Source of the DNA: Antedon mediterranea
Taxonomy: Eukaryota > Echinodermata > Crinoidea > Comatulida > Antedonidae
Length of the DNA: 64,000 nucleotides
Direction of reading: 5' to 3'
NCBI RefSeq assembly: GCF_964355755.1
Contig: NC_092676.1
Span: 12,570,288 to 12,634,287 of the forward strand
The translations under genes were made by a program, and so were the position numbers. Numbering within the stretch: the first letter of the stretch is position 1; the number at the start of each line of letters is the position of its first letter. The notes under the pieces are model-generated. The model had not been told where the DNA came from. It searched no databases and was given only the letters and a program-made list of their open reading frames with translations. This document shows, one piece after another, positions 35,340-50,800 of the stretch.

Positions 35340-36860
35340 TTGTGCATTTCGAAAAAATTTGTTAACATAAAAAGACCAAAGTGTTTAGAATATCTCCAAA
35401 TCGCATTTGGAGACGTTTTAGACCATTTTGTGCATTTCGATGACACTTGGTTACACAAAAACATCAAAGTGCTTAAAATCACATTTAAAACCGTTTTAGA
35501 GCGTTTTGAGCATTTCGATAAACTTTTCAAACAAAAACATCAAAGTGTACAAAATAGCTTCAAATCGTATTTGGAGACGTTTTAGACCATTTTGTGCGTT
35601 TCGATGAATCTTGGTTACACAAAAACATCAAAGTGCTTAAAATCAAATTTAAAACCGTTTTAGTGCATTTTGAGCATTTCGATAAAACTTTTCACACAAA
35701 AACATCAAAGTGCACAAAATAGCTTCAAATCGCATTTAGAGATGTTTTAGACCATTTTGTGCGTTTCGATAAAACTTTTCACACAAAAACATCAAATTGC
35801 ACAAAATAGCTTAATATCGTGTTTGAAAACGTTTTAGACCATTTTGAGCATGTCGATAAAACTTTTCACACAAAAACATCAAAGTTTACAAAATAGCTTC
35901 AAATCACATTTGGAGACGTTTTAAACCATTTTGTGCATTTCGAAAAAAACTTTTTAACATAAAAACACCAAAGTGCTTAGAATAGCTTCAAATCGCATTT
36001 GGAGACGTTTTAGACCATTTTGTGCATTTCGATGAAACTTGGTTACACAAAAACATCAAAGTGCTTAAAATCACATTTGAAACCGTTTTAGAGCATTTTG
36101 AGCATTTCGATAAAACTTTTCACACAAAAACATCAAAGTTTACAAAATAGCTTCAAATCACATTTGAAACCGTTTTAGACCATTTTGAGCATTTCGATAA
36201 AACTTTTCACACAAAAACATCAAAGTGTACAAAATAGCTTCAAATCGCATTTGGAGACGTTTTAGACCATTTTGTGCATTTCGATGAAACTTGGTTACAC
36301 AAAAACATCAAAGTGCTTAAAATCACATTTGAAACCGTTTTAGACCATTTTGAGCGTTTCGATAAAACTTTTCACACAAATAAATCAGAGTGCACAAAAT
36401 AGCTTCAAATCGCATTTGGAGACGTTTTAGACTATTTTGTGCATTTCGAAAAAATTTGTTAACATAAAAAGACCAAAGTGTTTAGAATATCTCCAAATCG
36501 CATTTGGAGACGTTTTAAACCATTTTGTGCATTTCGATGGAACTTGGTTACACAAAAACATCAAAGTGCTTAAAATCACATTTAAAACCGTTTTAGAGCA
36601 TTTTGAGCATTTCGATAAAACTTTTCACACAAAAACATCAAAGTGTACAAAATAGCTTCAAATCGCATTTAGAGACGTTTTAGACCATTTTGTGCATTTT
36701 GATAAAACTTTTCACACAAAAACATCAAATTGCACAAAATAGCTTAATATTGTGTTTGAAAACGTTTTAAACCATTTTGAGCATGTCGATAAAACTTTTC
36801 ACACAAAAATATCAAAGTGCCCAGAATATCTTCAAATCGCATTTAGAGACGTTTTAGACC
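35340..36860 (+). repeat. Block matching 28,714-29,7xx, then ordinary dimers
   Basis: Offset 6,626, then 6,452, from 28,714. Private variants are GATGACACTTGG (about 35,441), AAAATCAAATTTAAAAC, GAGCGTTTCG (about 36,352), ACAAATAAATCAGAG (about 36,378) and a GACTATTTTG class C with GATGGAAC at 36,437. The last monomers carry TATTGTG and GTGCCCAG, shared with 29,791-29,872. Confidence 0.75.
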
Positions 36861-38839
36861 ATTTTGTGCATTTCGAAAAAATTTGTTAACATAAAAAGAC
36901 CAAAGTGTTTAGATTATCTCCAAATCGCATTTGGAGACGTTTTAGACCATTTTGTGTTTTTCGAAAAAACTTTTCACACAAAAACATCAAAGTGTACAAA
37001 ATTGCTTCAAATCGCATTTGGAGACGTTTTAGACCATTTTGTGATTTTCGAAAAACTTTTCACACAAAAACATCAAAGTGTAGAAAATTGCTTCAAATCG
37101 CATTTAGAGACGTTTTAGACCATTTTGTGCATTTCGAAAAAATTTGTTAACATAAAAAGACCAAAGTGTTTAGAATATTTCCAAATCGCATTTGGAGACG
37201 TTTTAGACCATTTTGTGCATTTCGATGAAACTTGGTTACACAAAAACATCAAAGTGCTTAAAATCACATTTAAAACCGTTTTAGAGCGTTTTGAGCATTT
37301 CGATAAACTTTTCACACAAAAACATCAAAGTGCACAAAATAGCATTTAGAGATGTTTTAGACCATTTTGTGCATTTCGATAAAACTTTTCACACAAAAAC
37401 ATCAAATTGCACAAAAAAGCTTAATACCGTGTTTGAAATCGTTTTAAACCAATTTGAGCATGTCGATAAAACTTTTCACACAAAAAAATCAAAGTGCACA
37501 GAATATCTTCAAATCGCATTTAGAGACGTTTTAGACCATTTTGTGCATTTCGAAAAAATTTGTTAACATAAAAAGACCAAAGTGTTTAGAATATCTCCAA
37601 ATCGCATTTGGAGACGTTTTAAACCATTTTGTGCATTTCGATGGAACTTGGTTACACAAAAACATCAAAGTGCTTAAAATCACATTTGAAAGCGTTTTAG
37701 AGCATTTTTAGCATTTCGATAATACTTTTCACACAAAAACATCAAAGTGTACAGAATAGCTTCAAATCGCATTTGGAGACGTTTTAGACCATTTTGTGCA
37801 TTTCGATGAAACTTGGTTACACAAAAACATCAAAGTGCTTAAAATCACATTTGAAACCGTTTTAGAGCATTTTTAACATTTCGATAATACTTTTCACACA
37901 AAAACATCAAAGTGTACAAAATAGCTTCAAATCGCATTTGGAGACGTTTTAGACCATTTTGTGCATTTCGATGAAACTTGGTTACACAAAAACATCAAAG
38001 TGCTTAAAATCACATTTGAAAGCGTTTTAGAGCATTTTTAGCATTTCGATAATACTTTTCACACAAAAACATCAAAGTGCACAAAATAGCTTCAAATCGC
38101 ATTTAGAGATGTTTTAGACCATTTTGTGCATTTCGATAAAACTTTTCACACAAAAACATCAAATTGCACAAAATAGCTTAATACCGTGTTTGAAATCATT
38201 TTAAACCATTTTGAGCATGTCGATAAAACTTTTCACACAAAAACATCAAAGTTTTTAGAATATCTCCAAATCGCATTTGGAGACGTTTTAGACCATTTTG
38301 TGCATTTCGATGAAACTTGGTTACACAAAAACATCAAAGTGCTTAAAATCACATTTGAAACCGTTTTAGAGCATTTTGAGCATTTCGATAAAACTTTTCA
38401 AACAAAAACATCAAAGTGTACAAAATAGCTTCAAATCACATTTGAAACCGTTTTAGACCATTTTGAGCATTTCGATAAAACTTTTCACACAAAAACATCA
38501 AAGTGTACAAAATAGCTTCAAATCGCATTTGGAGACGTTTTAGACCATTTTGTGCATTTCGATGAAACTTGGTTACACAAAAACATCAAAGTGCTTAAAA
38601 TCACATTTGAAACCGTTTTAGAGCATTTTTAGCATTTCGATAATACTTTTCACACAAAAACATCAAAGTGTACAAAATAGCTTCAAATCGCATTTGGAGA
38701 CGTTTTAGACCATTTTGTGCATTTCGATGAAACTTGGTTACACAAAAACATCAAAGTGCTTAAAATCACATTTGAAACCGTTTTAGACCATTTTGAGCAT
38801 TTCGATAAAACTTTTCACACAAAAAAATCAAAGTGCACA
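36861..38839 (+). repeat. Block matching 10,237-12,015 (offset 26,624), leading into the right superunit
   Basis: The GTGTTTTTCG/GTGATTTTCG run, GAGCGTTTTGAGC, the short AAAATAGCATTTAGAG monomer, GAAAGCG dimers and the ATCAAAGTTTTTAGAATATC fusion (about 38,253) keep offset 26,624 from the left block. AAAAAAATCAAAGTGC near 37,487 is private. Near 38,640 it departs (GATAATAC and ACAAAAACATC against GATAACAC and ACAAAACATC at 12,020), then runs to the GGGG marker at 38,861. Confidence 0.83.
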
Positions 38840-41800
38840 AAATAGCTTCAAATCGCATTTGGGGACGTTTTAGACTATTTTGTGCATTTCGAAAAAAATT
38901 GTTAACATAAAAAGACCAAAGTGTTTAGAATATCTCCAAATCGCATTTGGAGACGTTTTAAACCATTTTGTGCATTTCGATGGAACTTGGTTACACAAAA
39001 ACATCAAAGTGCTTAAAATCACATTTAAAACCGTTTTAGAGCATTTTTAGCATTTCGATAAAACTTTTCACACAAAAACATCAAAGTGTACAAAATAGCT
39101 TCAAATCGCATTTAGAGAGGTTTTAGACAATTTTGTGCATTTCGATAAAACTTTTCACACAAAAACATCAAAGTGTACAAAATAGCTTCAAATTGGATTT
39201 AGAGACGTTTTAGACCATTTTGTGCATTTCGATAAAACTTTTCACACAAAAACATCAAATTGCACAAAATCGTTTTAAACCATTTTAAATCGTTTTAAAC
39301 CATTTTGAGCATTTCGATAAAACTTTTCACAAAAAACATCAAAGTGCACAGAATAGCTTCAAATTGCATTTGGAGACGTTTTAGAGCATTTTGTGCATTT
39401 CGATAAAATGTGTTAACATAAAAAGACCAAAGTGTTTAGAATATCTTCAAATCACATTTGGAGACGTTTTAGACCATTTTGTGCATTTCGATGAAACTTG
39501 GTTACACAAAAACATCAAAGTGCTTAAAATCACATTTGAAACCGTTTTAGAGCATTTTTAGCATTTCGATAAAACTTTTCACACAAAAACATCAAAGTGT
39601 ACAAAATAGCTTCAAATCGCATTTAGAGACGTTTTAGACCATTTTGTGCATTTCGAAAAAATTTGTTAACATAAAAAGACCAAAGTGTTTAGAATATCTC
39701 CAAATCGCATTTGGAGACGTTTTAGACCATTTTGTGCATTTCGATGAAACTTGGTTACACAAATACATCAAAGTGCTTAAAATCACATTTGAAACCGTTT
39801 TAGAGCATTTTTAGCATTTCGATAATACTTTTCACACAAAAACATCAAAGTGTACAAAATAGCTTCAAATCGCATTTGGAGACGTTTTAGACCATTTTGT
39901 GCATTTCGATGAAACTTGGTTACACAAAAACATCAAAGTGCTTAAAATCACATTTGAAACCGTTTTAGACCATTTTGAGCATTTCGATAAAACTTTTCAC
40001 ACAAAAAAATCAAAGTGCACAAAATAGCTTCAAATCGCATTTGGAGACGTTTTAGACTATTTTGTGCATTTTGAAAAAATTTGTTAACATAAAAAGACCA
40101 AAGTGTTTAGAATATCTCCAAATCGCATTTGGAGACGTTTTAAACCATTTTGTGCATTTCGATGGAACTTGGTTACACAAAAACATCAAAGTGCTTAAAA
40201 TCACATTTAAAACCGTTTTAGAGCATTTTGAGCATTTCGATAAAACTTTTCACACAAAAACATCAAAGTGTACAAAATAGCTTCAAATCGCATTTAGAGA
40301 CGTTTTAGACCATTTTGTGCATTTCGATAAAACTTTTCACACAAAAACATCAAATTGCACAAATAGCTTAATACCGTGTTTGAAATCGTTTTAAACCATT
40401 TTGAGCATGTCGATAAAACTTTTCACAAAAAAACATCAAAGTGCACAGAATAGCTTCAAATCGCATTTGGAGACGTTTTAAACCATTTTGTGCATTTCGA
40501 TAAAACTTTTCACATAAAAACAACAAAGTGTACAAAATAGCTTCAAATCGCATTTGGAGACGTTTTAGACCATTTTGTGTATTTCGATGAAACTCATCAA
40601 AGTGCTTAAAATCACATTTGAAACCGTTTTAGAGCATTTTGAGCATTTCGATAAAACTTTTCACACAAAAACATCAAAGTTTACAAAATAGCTTCAAATC
40701 ACATTTGAAACCGTTTTAGACCATATTGAGCATTTCGATAAAACTTTTCACACAAAAAAATCAAAGTGTACAAAATAGCTTCAAATCGCATTTGGAGACG
40801 TTTTAGACCATTTTGTGTATTTCGATGAAACTTGGTTACACAAAAACATCAAAGTGCTTAAAATCACATTTGAAAGCGTTTTAGAGCATTTTTAGCATTT
40901 CGATAATACTTTTCACACAAAAACATCAAAGTGTACAAAATAGCTTCAAATCGCATTTGGAGACGTTTTAGACCATTTTGTGCATTTCGATGAAACTTGG
41001 TTACACAAAAACATCAAAGTGCTTAAAATCACATTTAAAACAGTTTTAGAGCATTTTGAGCATTTCGATAAAACTTTTCACACAAAAACATCAAAGTGTA
41101 CAAAATAGCTTCAAATCGCATTTAGAGACGTTTTAGACCATTTTGTGCATTTCGAAAAAATTTGTTAACATAAAAAGACCAAAGTGTTTAGAATATCTCC
41201 AAATCGCATTTGGAGACGTTTTAGACCATTTTGTGCATTTCAATGAAACTTGGTTACACAAAAACATCAAAGTGCTTAAAATCACATTTGAAACCGTTTT
41301 AGAGCATTTTTAGCATTTCGATAATACTTTTCACACAAAAACATCAAAGTGTACAAAATAGCTTCAAATCGCATTTAGAGAGGTTTTAGACCATTTTGTG
41401 CATTTCGATAAAACTTTTCACACAAAAACATCAAAGTGTACAAAATAGCTTCAAATCGCATTTAGAGACGTTTTAGACCATTTTGTGCATTTCGATAAAA
41501 CTTTTCACACAAAAACATCAAATTGCACAAAATAGCTTAATACCGTGTTTGAAATCGTTTTAAACCATTTTGAGCATGTCGATAAAACTTTTCACAAAAA
41601 AACATCAAAGTGCACAGAATAGCTTCAAATCGCATTTGGAGACGTTTTAAACCATTTTGAGCATTTCGATAAAACTTTTCACACAAAAACATCAAAGTGT
41701 ACAAAATAGCTTCAAATCGCATTTAGAGAGGTTTTAGACCATTTTGTGCATTTCGATAAAACTTTTCACACAAAAACATCAAATTGCACAAAATAGCTTA

Positions 41801-44800
41801 ATATCGTGTTTGAAAACGTTTTAAACCATTTTGAGCATGTCGATAAAACTTTTCACACAAAAATATCAAAGCGCACAGAATATCTTCAAATCGCATTTAG
41901 AGACGTTTTAGACCATTTTGTGCATTTCGAAAAAATTTGTTAACATAAAAAGACCAAAGTGTTTAGAATATCTCCAAATCGCATTTGGAGACGTTTTAGA
42001 CCATTTTGTGCATTTCGATGAAACTTGATTACACAAAAACATCAAAGTGCTTAAAATCACATTTAAAACCGTTTTAGAGCGTTTTGAGCATTTCGATAAA
42101 CTTTTCACACAAAAACATCAAAGTGCACAAAATAGCTTCAAATCGCATTTAGAGATGTTTTAGACCATTTTGTGCATTTCGATAAAACTTTTCACACAAA
42201 AACATCAAATTGCACAAAAAAGCTTAATACCGTGTTTGAAATCGTTTTAAACCAATTTGAGCATGTCGAAAAAACTTTTCACACAAAAACATCAAAGTGC
42301 ACAGAATATCTCCAAATCGCATTTGGAGACGTTTTAGACCATTTTGTGCATTTCGATGAAACTTGGTTACACAAAAACATCAAAGTGCTTAAAATCACAT
42401 TTGAAACCGTTTTAGAGCATTTTGAGCATTTCGATAATACTTTTCACACAAAACATCAAAGTGTACAAAATAGCTTCAAATCGCATTTGGAGACGTTTTA
42501 GACCATTTTGTGCATTTCGATGAAACTTGGTTACACAAAAACATCAAAGTGCTTAAAATCACATTTGAAACCGTTTTAGACCATTTTGAGCATTTCGATA
42601 AAACTTTTCACACAAAAAAATCAAAGTGCACAAAATAGCTTCAAATCGCATTTGGGGACGTTTTAGACTATTTTGTGCATTTCGAAAAAAATTGTTAACA
42701 TAAAAAGACCAAAGTGTTTAGAATATCTCCAAATCGCATTTGGAGACGTTTTAAACCATTTTGTGCATTTCGATGGAACTTGGTTACACAAAAACATCAA
42801 AGTGCTTAAAATCACATTTAAAACCGTTTTAGAGCATTTTTAGCATTTCGATAAAACTTTTCACACAAAAACATCAAAGTGTACAAAATAGCTTCAAATC
42901 GCATTTAGAGAGGTTTTAGACAATTTTGTGCATTTCGATAAAACTTTTCACACAAAAACATCAAAGTGTACAAAATAGCTTCAAATTGCATTTAGAGACG
43001 TTTTAGACCATTTTGTGCATTTCGATAAAACTTTTCACACAAAAACATCAAATTGCACAAAATCGTTTTAAACCATTTTAAATCGTTTTAAACCATTTTG
43101 AGCATGTCGATAAAACTTTTCACAAAAAACATCAAAGTGCACAGAATAGCTTCAAATTGCATTTGGAGACGTTTTAGAGCATTTTGTGCATTTCGATAAA
43201 ATGTGTTAACATAAAAAGACCAAAGTGTTTAGAATATCTTCAAATCACATTTGGAGACGTTTTAGACCATTTTTTGCATTTCGATGAAACTTGGTTACAC
43301 AAAAACATCAAAGTGCTTAAAATCACATTTGAAACCGTTTTAGAGCATTTTGAGCATTTCGATAAAACTTTTCACACAAAAACATCAAAGTGTACAAAAT
43401 AGCTTCAAATCGCATTTAGAGACGTTTTAGACCATTTTTTGCATTTCGATGAAACTTGGTTACACAAAAACATCAAAGTGCTTAAAATCACATTTAAAAC
43501 CGTTTTAGAGCATTTTTAGCATTTCGATAAAACTTTTCACACAAAAACATCAAAGTGTACAAAATAGCTTCAAATCGCATTTAGAGAGGTTTTAGACAAT
43601 TTTGTGCATTTCGATAAAACTTTTCACACAAAAACATCAAAGTGTACAAAATAGCTTCAAATTGAATTTAGAGACGTTTTAGACCATTTTTTGCATTTCG
43701 ATAAAACTTTTCACACAAAAACATCAAATTGCACAAAATCGTTTTAAACCATTTTAAATCGTTTTAAACCATTTTGAGCATTTCGATAAAACTTTTCACA
43801 AAAAACATCAAAGTGCACAGAATAGCTTCAAATTGCATTTGGAGACGTTTTAGAGCATTTTGTGCATTTCGATAAAATGTGTTAACATAAAAAGACCAAA
43901 GTGTTTAGAATATCTTCAAATCACATTTGGAGACGTTTTAGACCATTTTTTGCATTTCGATGAAACTTGGTTACACAAAAACATCAAAGTGCTTAAAATC
44001 ACATTTGAAACCGTTTTAGAGCATTTTGAGCATTTCGATAAAACTTTTCACACAAAAACATCAAAGTGTACAAAATAGCTTCAAATCGCATTTAGAGACG
44101 TTTTAGACCATTTTGTGCATTTCGAAAAAATTTGTTAACATAAAAAGACCAAAGTGTTTAGAATATCTCCAAATCGCATTTGGAGACGTTTTAGACCATT
44201 TTGTGCATTTCGATGAAACTTGGTTACACAAAAACATCAAAGTGCTTAAAATCACATTTGAAACCGTTTTAGAGCATTTTTAGCATTTCGATAATACTTT
44301 TCACACAAAAACATCAAAGTGTACAAAATAGCTTCAAATCGCATTTGGAGACGTTTTAGACCATTTTGTGCATTTCGAAAAAATTTGTTAACATAAAAAG
44401 ACCAAAGTGTTTAGAATATCTCCAAATCGCATTTGGAGACGTTTTAGACCATTTTGTGCATTTCGATGAAACTTGGTTACACAAAAACATCAAAGTGCTT
44501 AAAATCACATTTGAAACCGTTTTAGAGCATTTTTAGCATTTCGATAATACTTTTCACACAAAAACATCAAAGTGTACAAAATAGCTTCAAATCGCATTTG
44601 GAGACGTTTTAGACCATTTTGTGCATTTCGATGAAACTTGGTTACACAAAAACATCAAAGTGCTTAAAATCACATTTGAAACCGTTTTAGACCATTTTGA
44701 GCATTTCGATAAAACTTTTCACACAAAAAAATCAAAGTGCACAAAATAGCTTCAAATCGCATTTGGAGACGTTTTAGACTATTTTGTGCATTTTGAAAAA

Positions 44801-47800
44801 ATTTGTTAACATAAAAAGACCAAAGTGTTTAGAATATCTCCAAATCGCATTTGGAGACGTTTTAGACCATTTTGTGCATTTCAATGAAACTTGGTTACAC
44901 AAAAACATCAAAGTGCTTAAAATCACATTTGAAACCGTTTTAGAGCATTTTTAGCATTTCGATAATACTTTTCACACAAAAACATCAAAGTGTACAAAAT
45001 AGCTTCAAATCGCATTTAGAGAGGTTTTAGACCATTTTGTGCATTTCGATAAAACTTTTCACACAAAAACATCAAAGTGTACAAAATAGCTTCAAATCGC
45101 ATTTAGAGACGTTTTAGACCATTTTGTGCATTTCGATAAAACTTTTCACACAAAAACATCAAATTGCACAAAATAGCTTAATACCGTGTTTGAAATCGTT
45201 TTAAACCATTTTGAGCATGTCGATAAAACTTTTCACAAAAAAACATCAAAGTGTTTAGAATATCTCCAAATCGCATTTGGAGACGTTTTAGACCATTTTG
45301 TGCATTTCGATGAAACTTGGTTACACAAAAACATCAAAGTGCTTAAAATCACATTTGAAACCGTTTTAGAGCATTTTGAGCATTTCGATAAAACTTTTCA
45401 AACAAAAACATCAAAGTGTACAAAATAGCTTCAAATCACATTTGAAACCGTTTTAGACCATTTTGAGCATTTCGATAAAACTTTTCACACAAAAACATCA
45501 AAGTGTACAAAATAGCTTCAAATCGCATTTGGAGACGTTTTAGACCATTTTGTGCATTTCGATGAAACTTGGTTACACAAAAACATCAAAGTGCTTAAAA
45601 TCACATTTGAAACCGTTTTAGAGCATTTTTAGCATTTCGATAATACTTTTCACACAAAACATCAAAGTGTACAAAATAGCTTCAAATCGCATTTGGAGAC
45701 GTTTTAGACCATTTTGTGCATTTCGATGAAACTTGGTTACACAAAAACATCAAAGTGCTTAAAATCACATTTGAAACCGTTTTAGACCATTTTGAGCATT
45801 TCGATAAAACTTTTCACACAAAAAAATCAAAGTGCACAAAATAGCTTCAAATCGCATTTGGGGACGTTTTAGACTATTTTGTGCATTTCGAAAAAAATTG
45901 TTAACATAAAAAGACCAAAGTGTTTAGAATATCTCCAAATCGCATTTGGAGACGTTTTAAACCATTTTGTGCATTTCGATGGAACTTGGTTACACAAAAA
46001 CATCAAAGTGCTTAAAATCACATTTAAAACCGTTTTAGAGCATTTTTAGCATTTCGATAAAACTTTTCACACAAAAACATCAAAGTGTACAAAATAGCTT
46101 CAAATCGCATTTAGAGAGGTTTTAGACAATTTTGTGCATTTCGATAAAACTTTTCACACAAAAACATCAAAGTGTACAAAATAGCTTCAAATTGCATTTA
46201 GAGACGTTTTAGACCATTTTGTGCATTTCGATAAAACTTTTCACACAAAAACATCAAATTGCACAAAATCGTTTTAAACCATTTTAAATCGTTTTAAACC
46301 ATTTTGAGCATGTCGATAAAACTTTTCACAAAAAACATCAAAGTGCACAGAATAGCTTCAAATTGCATTTGGAGACGTTTTAGAGCATTTTGTGCATTTC
46401 GATAAAATGTGTTAACATAAAAAGACCAAAGTGTTTAGAATATCTTCAAATCACATTTGGAGACGTTTTAGACCATTTTTTGCATTTCGATGAAACTTGG
46501 TTACACAAAAACATCAAAGTGCTTAAAATCACATTTGAAACCGTTTTAGAGCATTTTGAGCATTTCGATAAAACTTTTCACACAAAAACATCAAAGTGTA
46601 CAAAATAGCTTCAAATCGCATTTAGAGACGTTTTAGACCATTTTTTGCATTTCGATGAAACTTGGTTACACAAAAACATCAAAGTGCTTAAAATCACATT
46701 TAAAACCGTTTTAGAGCATTTTTAGCATTTCGATAAAACTTTTCACACAAAAACATCAAAGTGTACAAAATAGCTTCAAATCGCATTTAGAGAGGTTTTA
46801 GACAATTTTGTGCATTTCGATAAAACTTTTCACACAAAAACATCAAAGTGTACAAAATAGCTTCAAATTGCATTTAGAGACGTTTTAGACCATTTTGTGC
46901 ATTTCGATAAAACTTTTCACACAAAAACATCAAATTGCACAAAATCGTTTTAAACCATTTTAAATCGTTTTAAACCATTTTGAGCATTTCGATAAAACTT
47001 TTCACAAAAAACATCAAAGTGCACAGAATAGCTTCAAATTGCATTTGGAGACGTTTTAGAGCATTTTGTGCATTTCGATAAAATGTGTTAACATAAAAAG
47101 ACCAAAGTGTTTAGAATATCTTCAAATCACATTTGGAGACGTTTTAGACCATTTTTTGCATTTCGATGAAACTTGGTTACACAAAAACATCAAAGTGCTT
47201 AAAATTACATTTGAAACCGTTTTAGAGCATTTTGAGCATTTCGATAAAACTTTTCACACAAAAACATCAAAGTGTACAAAATAGCTTCAAATCGCATTTA
47301 GAGACGTTTTAGACCATTTTGTGCATTTCGAAAAAATTTGTTAACATAAAAAGACCAAAGTGTTTAGAATATCTCCAAATCGCATTTGGAGACGTTTTAG
47401 ACCATTTTGTGCATTTCGATGAAACTTGGTTACACAAAAACATCAAAGTGCTTAAAATCACATTTGAAACCGTTTTAGAGCATTTTTAGCATTTCGATAA
47501 TACTTTTCACACAAAAACATCAAAGTGTACAAAATAGCTTCAAATCGCATTTGGAGACGTTTTAGACCATTTTGTGCATTTCGATGAAACTTGGTTACAC
47601 AAAAACATCAAAGTGCTTAAAATCACATTTGAAACCGTTTTAGACCATTTTGAGCATTTCGATAAAACTTTTCACACAAAAAAATCAAAGTGCACAAAAT
47701 AGCTTCAAATCGCATTTGGAGACGTTTTAGACTATTTTGTGCATTTTGAAAAAATTTGTTAACATAAAAAGACCAAAGTGTTTAGAATATCTCCAAATCG

Positions 47801-50800
47801 CATTTGGAGACGTTTTAAACCATTTTGTGCATTTCGATGGAACTTGGTTACACAAAAACATCAAAGTGCTTAAAATCACATTTAAAACCGTTTTAGAGCA
47901 TTTTGAGCATTTCGATAAAACTTTTCACACAAAAACATCAAAGTGTACAAAATAGCTTCAAATCGCATATAGAGACGTTTTAGACCATTTTGTGCATTTC
48001 GATAAAACTTTTCACACAAAAACATCAAATTGCACAAATAGCTTAATACCGTGTTTGAAATCGTTTTAAACCATTTTGAGCATGTCGATAAAACTTTTCA
48101 CAAAAAAACATCAAAGTGCACAGAATAGCTTCAAATCGCATTTGGAGACGTTTTAAACCATTTTGTGCATTTCGATAAAACTTTTCACATAAAAACAACA
48201 AAGTGTACAAAATAGCTTCAAATCGCATTTGGAGACGTTTTAGACCATTTTTTGCATTTCGATGAAACTCATCAAAGTGCTTAAAATCACATTTGAAACC
48301 GTTTTAGAGCATTTTGAGCATTTCGATAAAACTTTTCACACAAAAACATCAAAGTGTACAAAATAGCTTCAAATCACATTTGAAACCGTTTTAGACCATA
48401 TTGAGCATTTCGATAAAACTTTTCACACAAAAACATCAAAGTGTACAAAATAGCTTCAAATCGCATTTGGAGACGTTTTAGACCATTTTGTGTATTTCGA
48501 TGAAACTTGGTTACACAAAAACATCAAAGTGCTTAAATTCACATTTGAAAGCGTTTTAGAGCATTTTTAGCATTTCGATAATACTTTTCACACAAAAACA
48601 TCAAAGTGTACAAAATAGCTTCAAATCGCATTTGGAGACGTTTTAGACCATTTTGTGCATTTCGATGAAACTTGGTTACACAAAAACATCAAAGTGCTTA
48701 AAATCACATTTAAAACAGTTTTAGAGCATTTTGAGCATTTCGATAAAACTTTTCACACAAAAACATCAAAGTGTACAAAATAGCTTCAAATCGCATTTAA
48801 AGAGGTTTTAGACCATTTTGTGCATTTCGATAAAACGTTTCACACAAAAACATCAAAGTGTACAAAATAGCTTCAAATCGCATTTAGAGACGTTTTAGAC
48901 CATCTTGTGCATTTCGATAAAACTTTTCACACAAAAACATCAAATTGCACAAAATAGCTTAATATCGTGTTTGAAAACGTTTTAAACCATTTTGAGCATG
49001 TCGATAAAACTTTTCACACAAAAATATCAAAGTGCACAGAATATCTTCAAATCGCATTTAGAGACGTTTTAGACCATTTTGTGCATTTCGAAAAAATTTG
49101 TTAACATAAAAAGACCAAAGTGTTTAGAATATCTCCAAATCGCATTTGGAGACGTTTTAGACCATTTTGTGTTTTTCGAAAAAACTTTTCACACAAAAAC
49201 ATCAAAGTGTACAAAATTGCTTCAAATCGCATTTGGAGACGTTTTAGACCATTTTGTGATTTTCGAAAAACTTTTCACACAAAAACATCAAAGTGTAGAA
49301 AATTGCTTCAAATCGCATTTAGAGATGTTTTAGACCATTTTGTGCATTTCGAAAAAATTTGTTAACATAAAAAGACCAAAGTGTTTAGAATATTTCCAAA
49401 TCGCATTTGGAGACGTTTTAGACCATTTTGTGCATTTCGATGAAACTTGGTTACACAAAAACATCAAAGTGCTTAAAATCACATTTAAAACCGTTTTAGA
49501 GCGTTTTGAGCATTTCGATAAACTTTTCACACAAAAACATCAAAGTGCACAAAATAGCATTTAGAGATGTTTTAGACCATTTTGTGCATTTCGATAAAAC
49601 TTTTCACACAAAAACATCAAATTGCACAAAAAAGCTTAATACCGTGTTTGAAATCGTTTTAAACCAATTTGAGCATGTCGATAAAACTTTTCACACAAAA
49701 ACATCAAAGTGCACAGAATATCTTCAAATCGCATTTAGAGACGTTTTAGACCATTTTGTGCATTTCGAAAAAATTTGTTAACATAAAAAGACCAAAGTGT
49801 TTAGAATATCTCCAAATCGCATTTGGAGACGTTTTAAACCATTTTGTGCATTTCGATGGAACTTGGTTACACAAAAACATCAAAGTGCTTAAAATCACAT
49901 TTGAAAGCGTTTTAGAGCATTTTTAGCATTTCGATAATACTTTTCACACAAAAACATCAAAGTGTACAGAATAGCTTCAAATCGCATTTGGAGACGTTTT
50001 AGACCATTTTGTGCATTTCGATGAAACTTGGTTACACAAAAACATCAAAGTGCTTAAAATCACATTTGAAACCGTTTTAGAGCATTTTTAACATTTCGAT
50101 AATACTTTTCACACAAAAACATCAAAGTGTACAAAATAGCTTCAAATCGCATTTGGAGACGTTTTAGACCATTTTGTGCATTTCGATGAAACTTGGTTAC
50201 ACAAAAACATCAAAGTGCTTAAAATCACATTTGAAAGCGTTTTAGAGCATTTTTAGCATTTCGATAATACTTTTCACACAAAAACATCAAAGTGCACAAA
50301 ATAGCTTCAAATCGCATTTAGAGATGTTTTAGACCATTTTGTGCATTTCGATAAAACTTTTCACACAAAAACATCAAATTGCACAAAATAGCTTAATACC
50401 GTGTTTGAAATCATTTTAAACCATTTTGAGCATGTCGATAAAACTTTTCACACAAAAACATCAAAGTTTTTAGAATATCTCCAAATCGCATTTGGAGACG
50501 TTTTAGACCATTTTGTGCATTTCGATGAAACTTGGTTACACAAAAACATCAAAGTGCTTAAAATCACATTTGAAACCGTTTTAGAGCATTTTGAGCATTT
50601 CGATAAAACTTTTCAAACAAAAACATCAAAGTGTACAAAATAGCTTCAAATCACATTTGAAACCGTTTTAGACCATTTTGAGCATTTCGATAAAACTTTT
50701 CACACAAAAACATCAAAGTGTACAAAATAGCTTCAAATCGCATTTGGAGACGTTTTAGACCATTTTGTGCATTTCGATGAAACTTGGTTACACAAAAACA

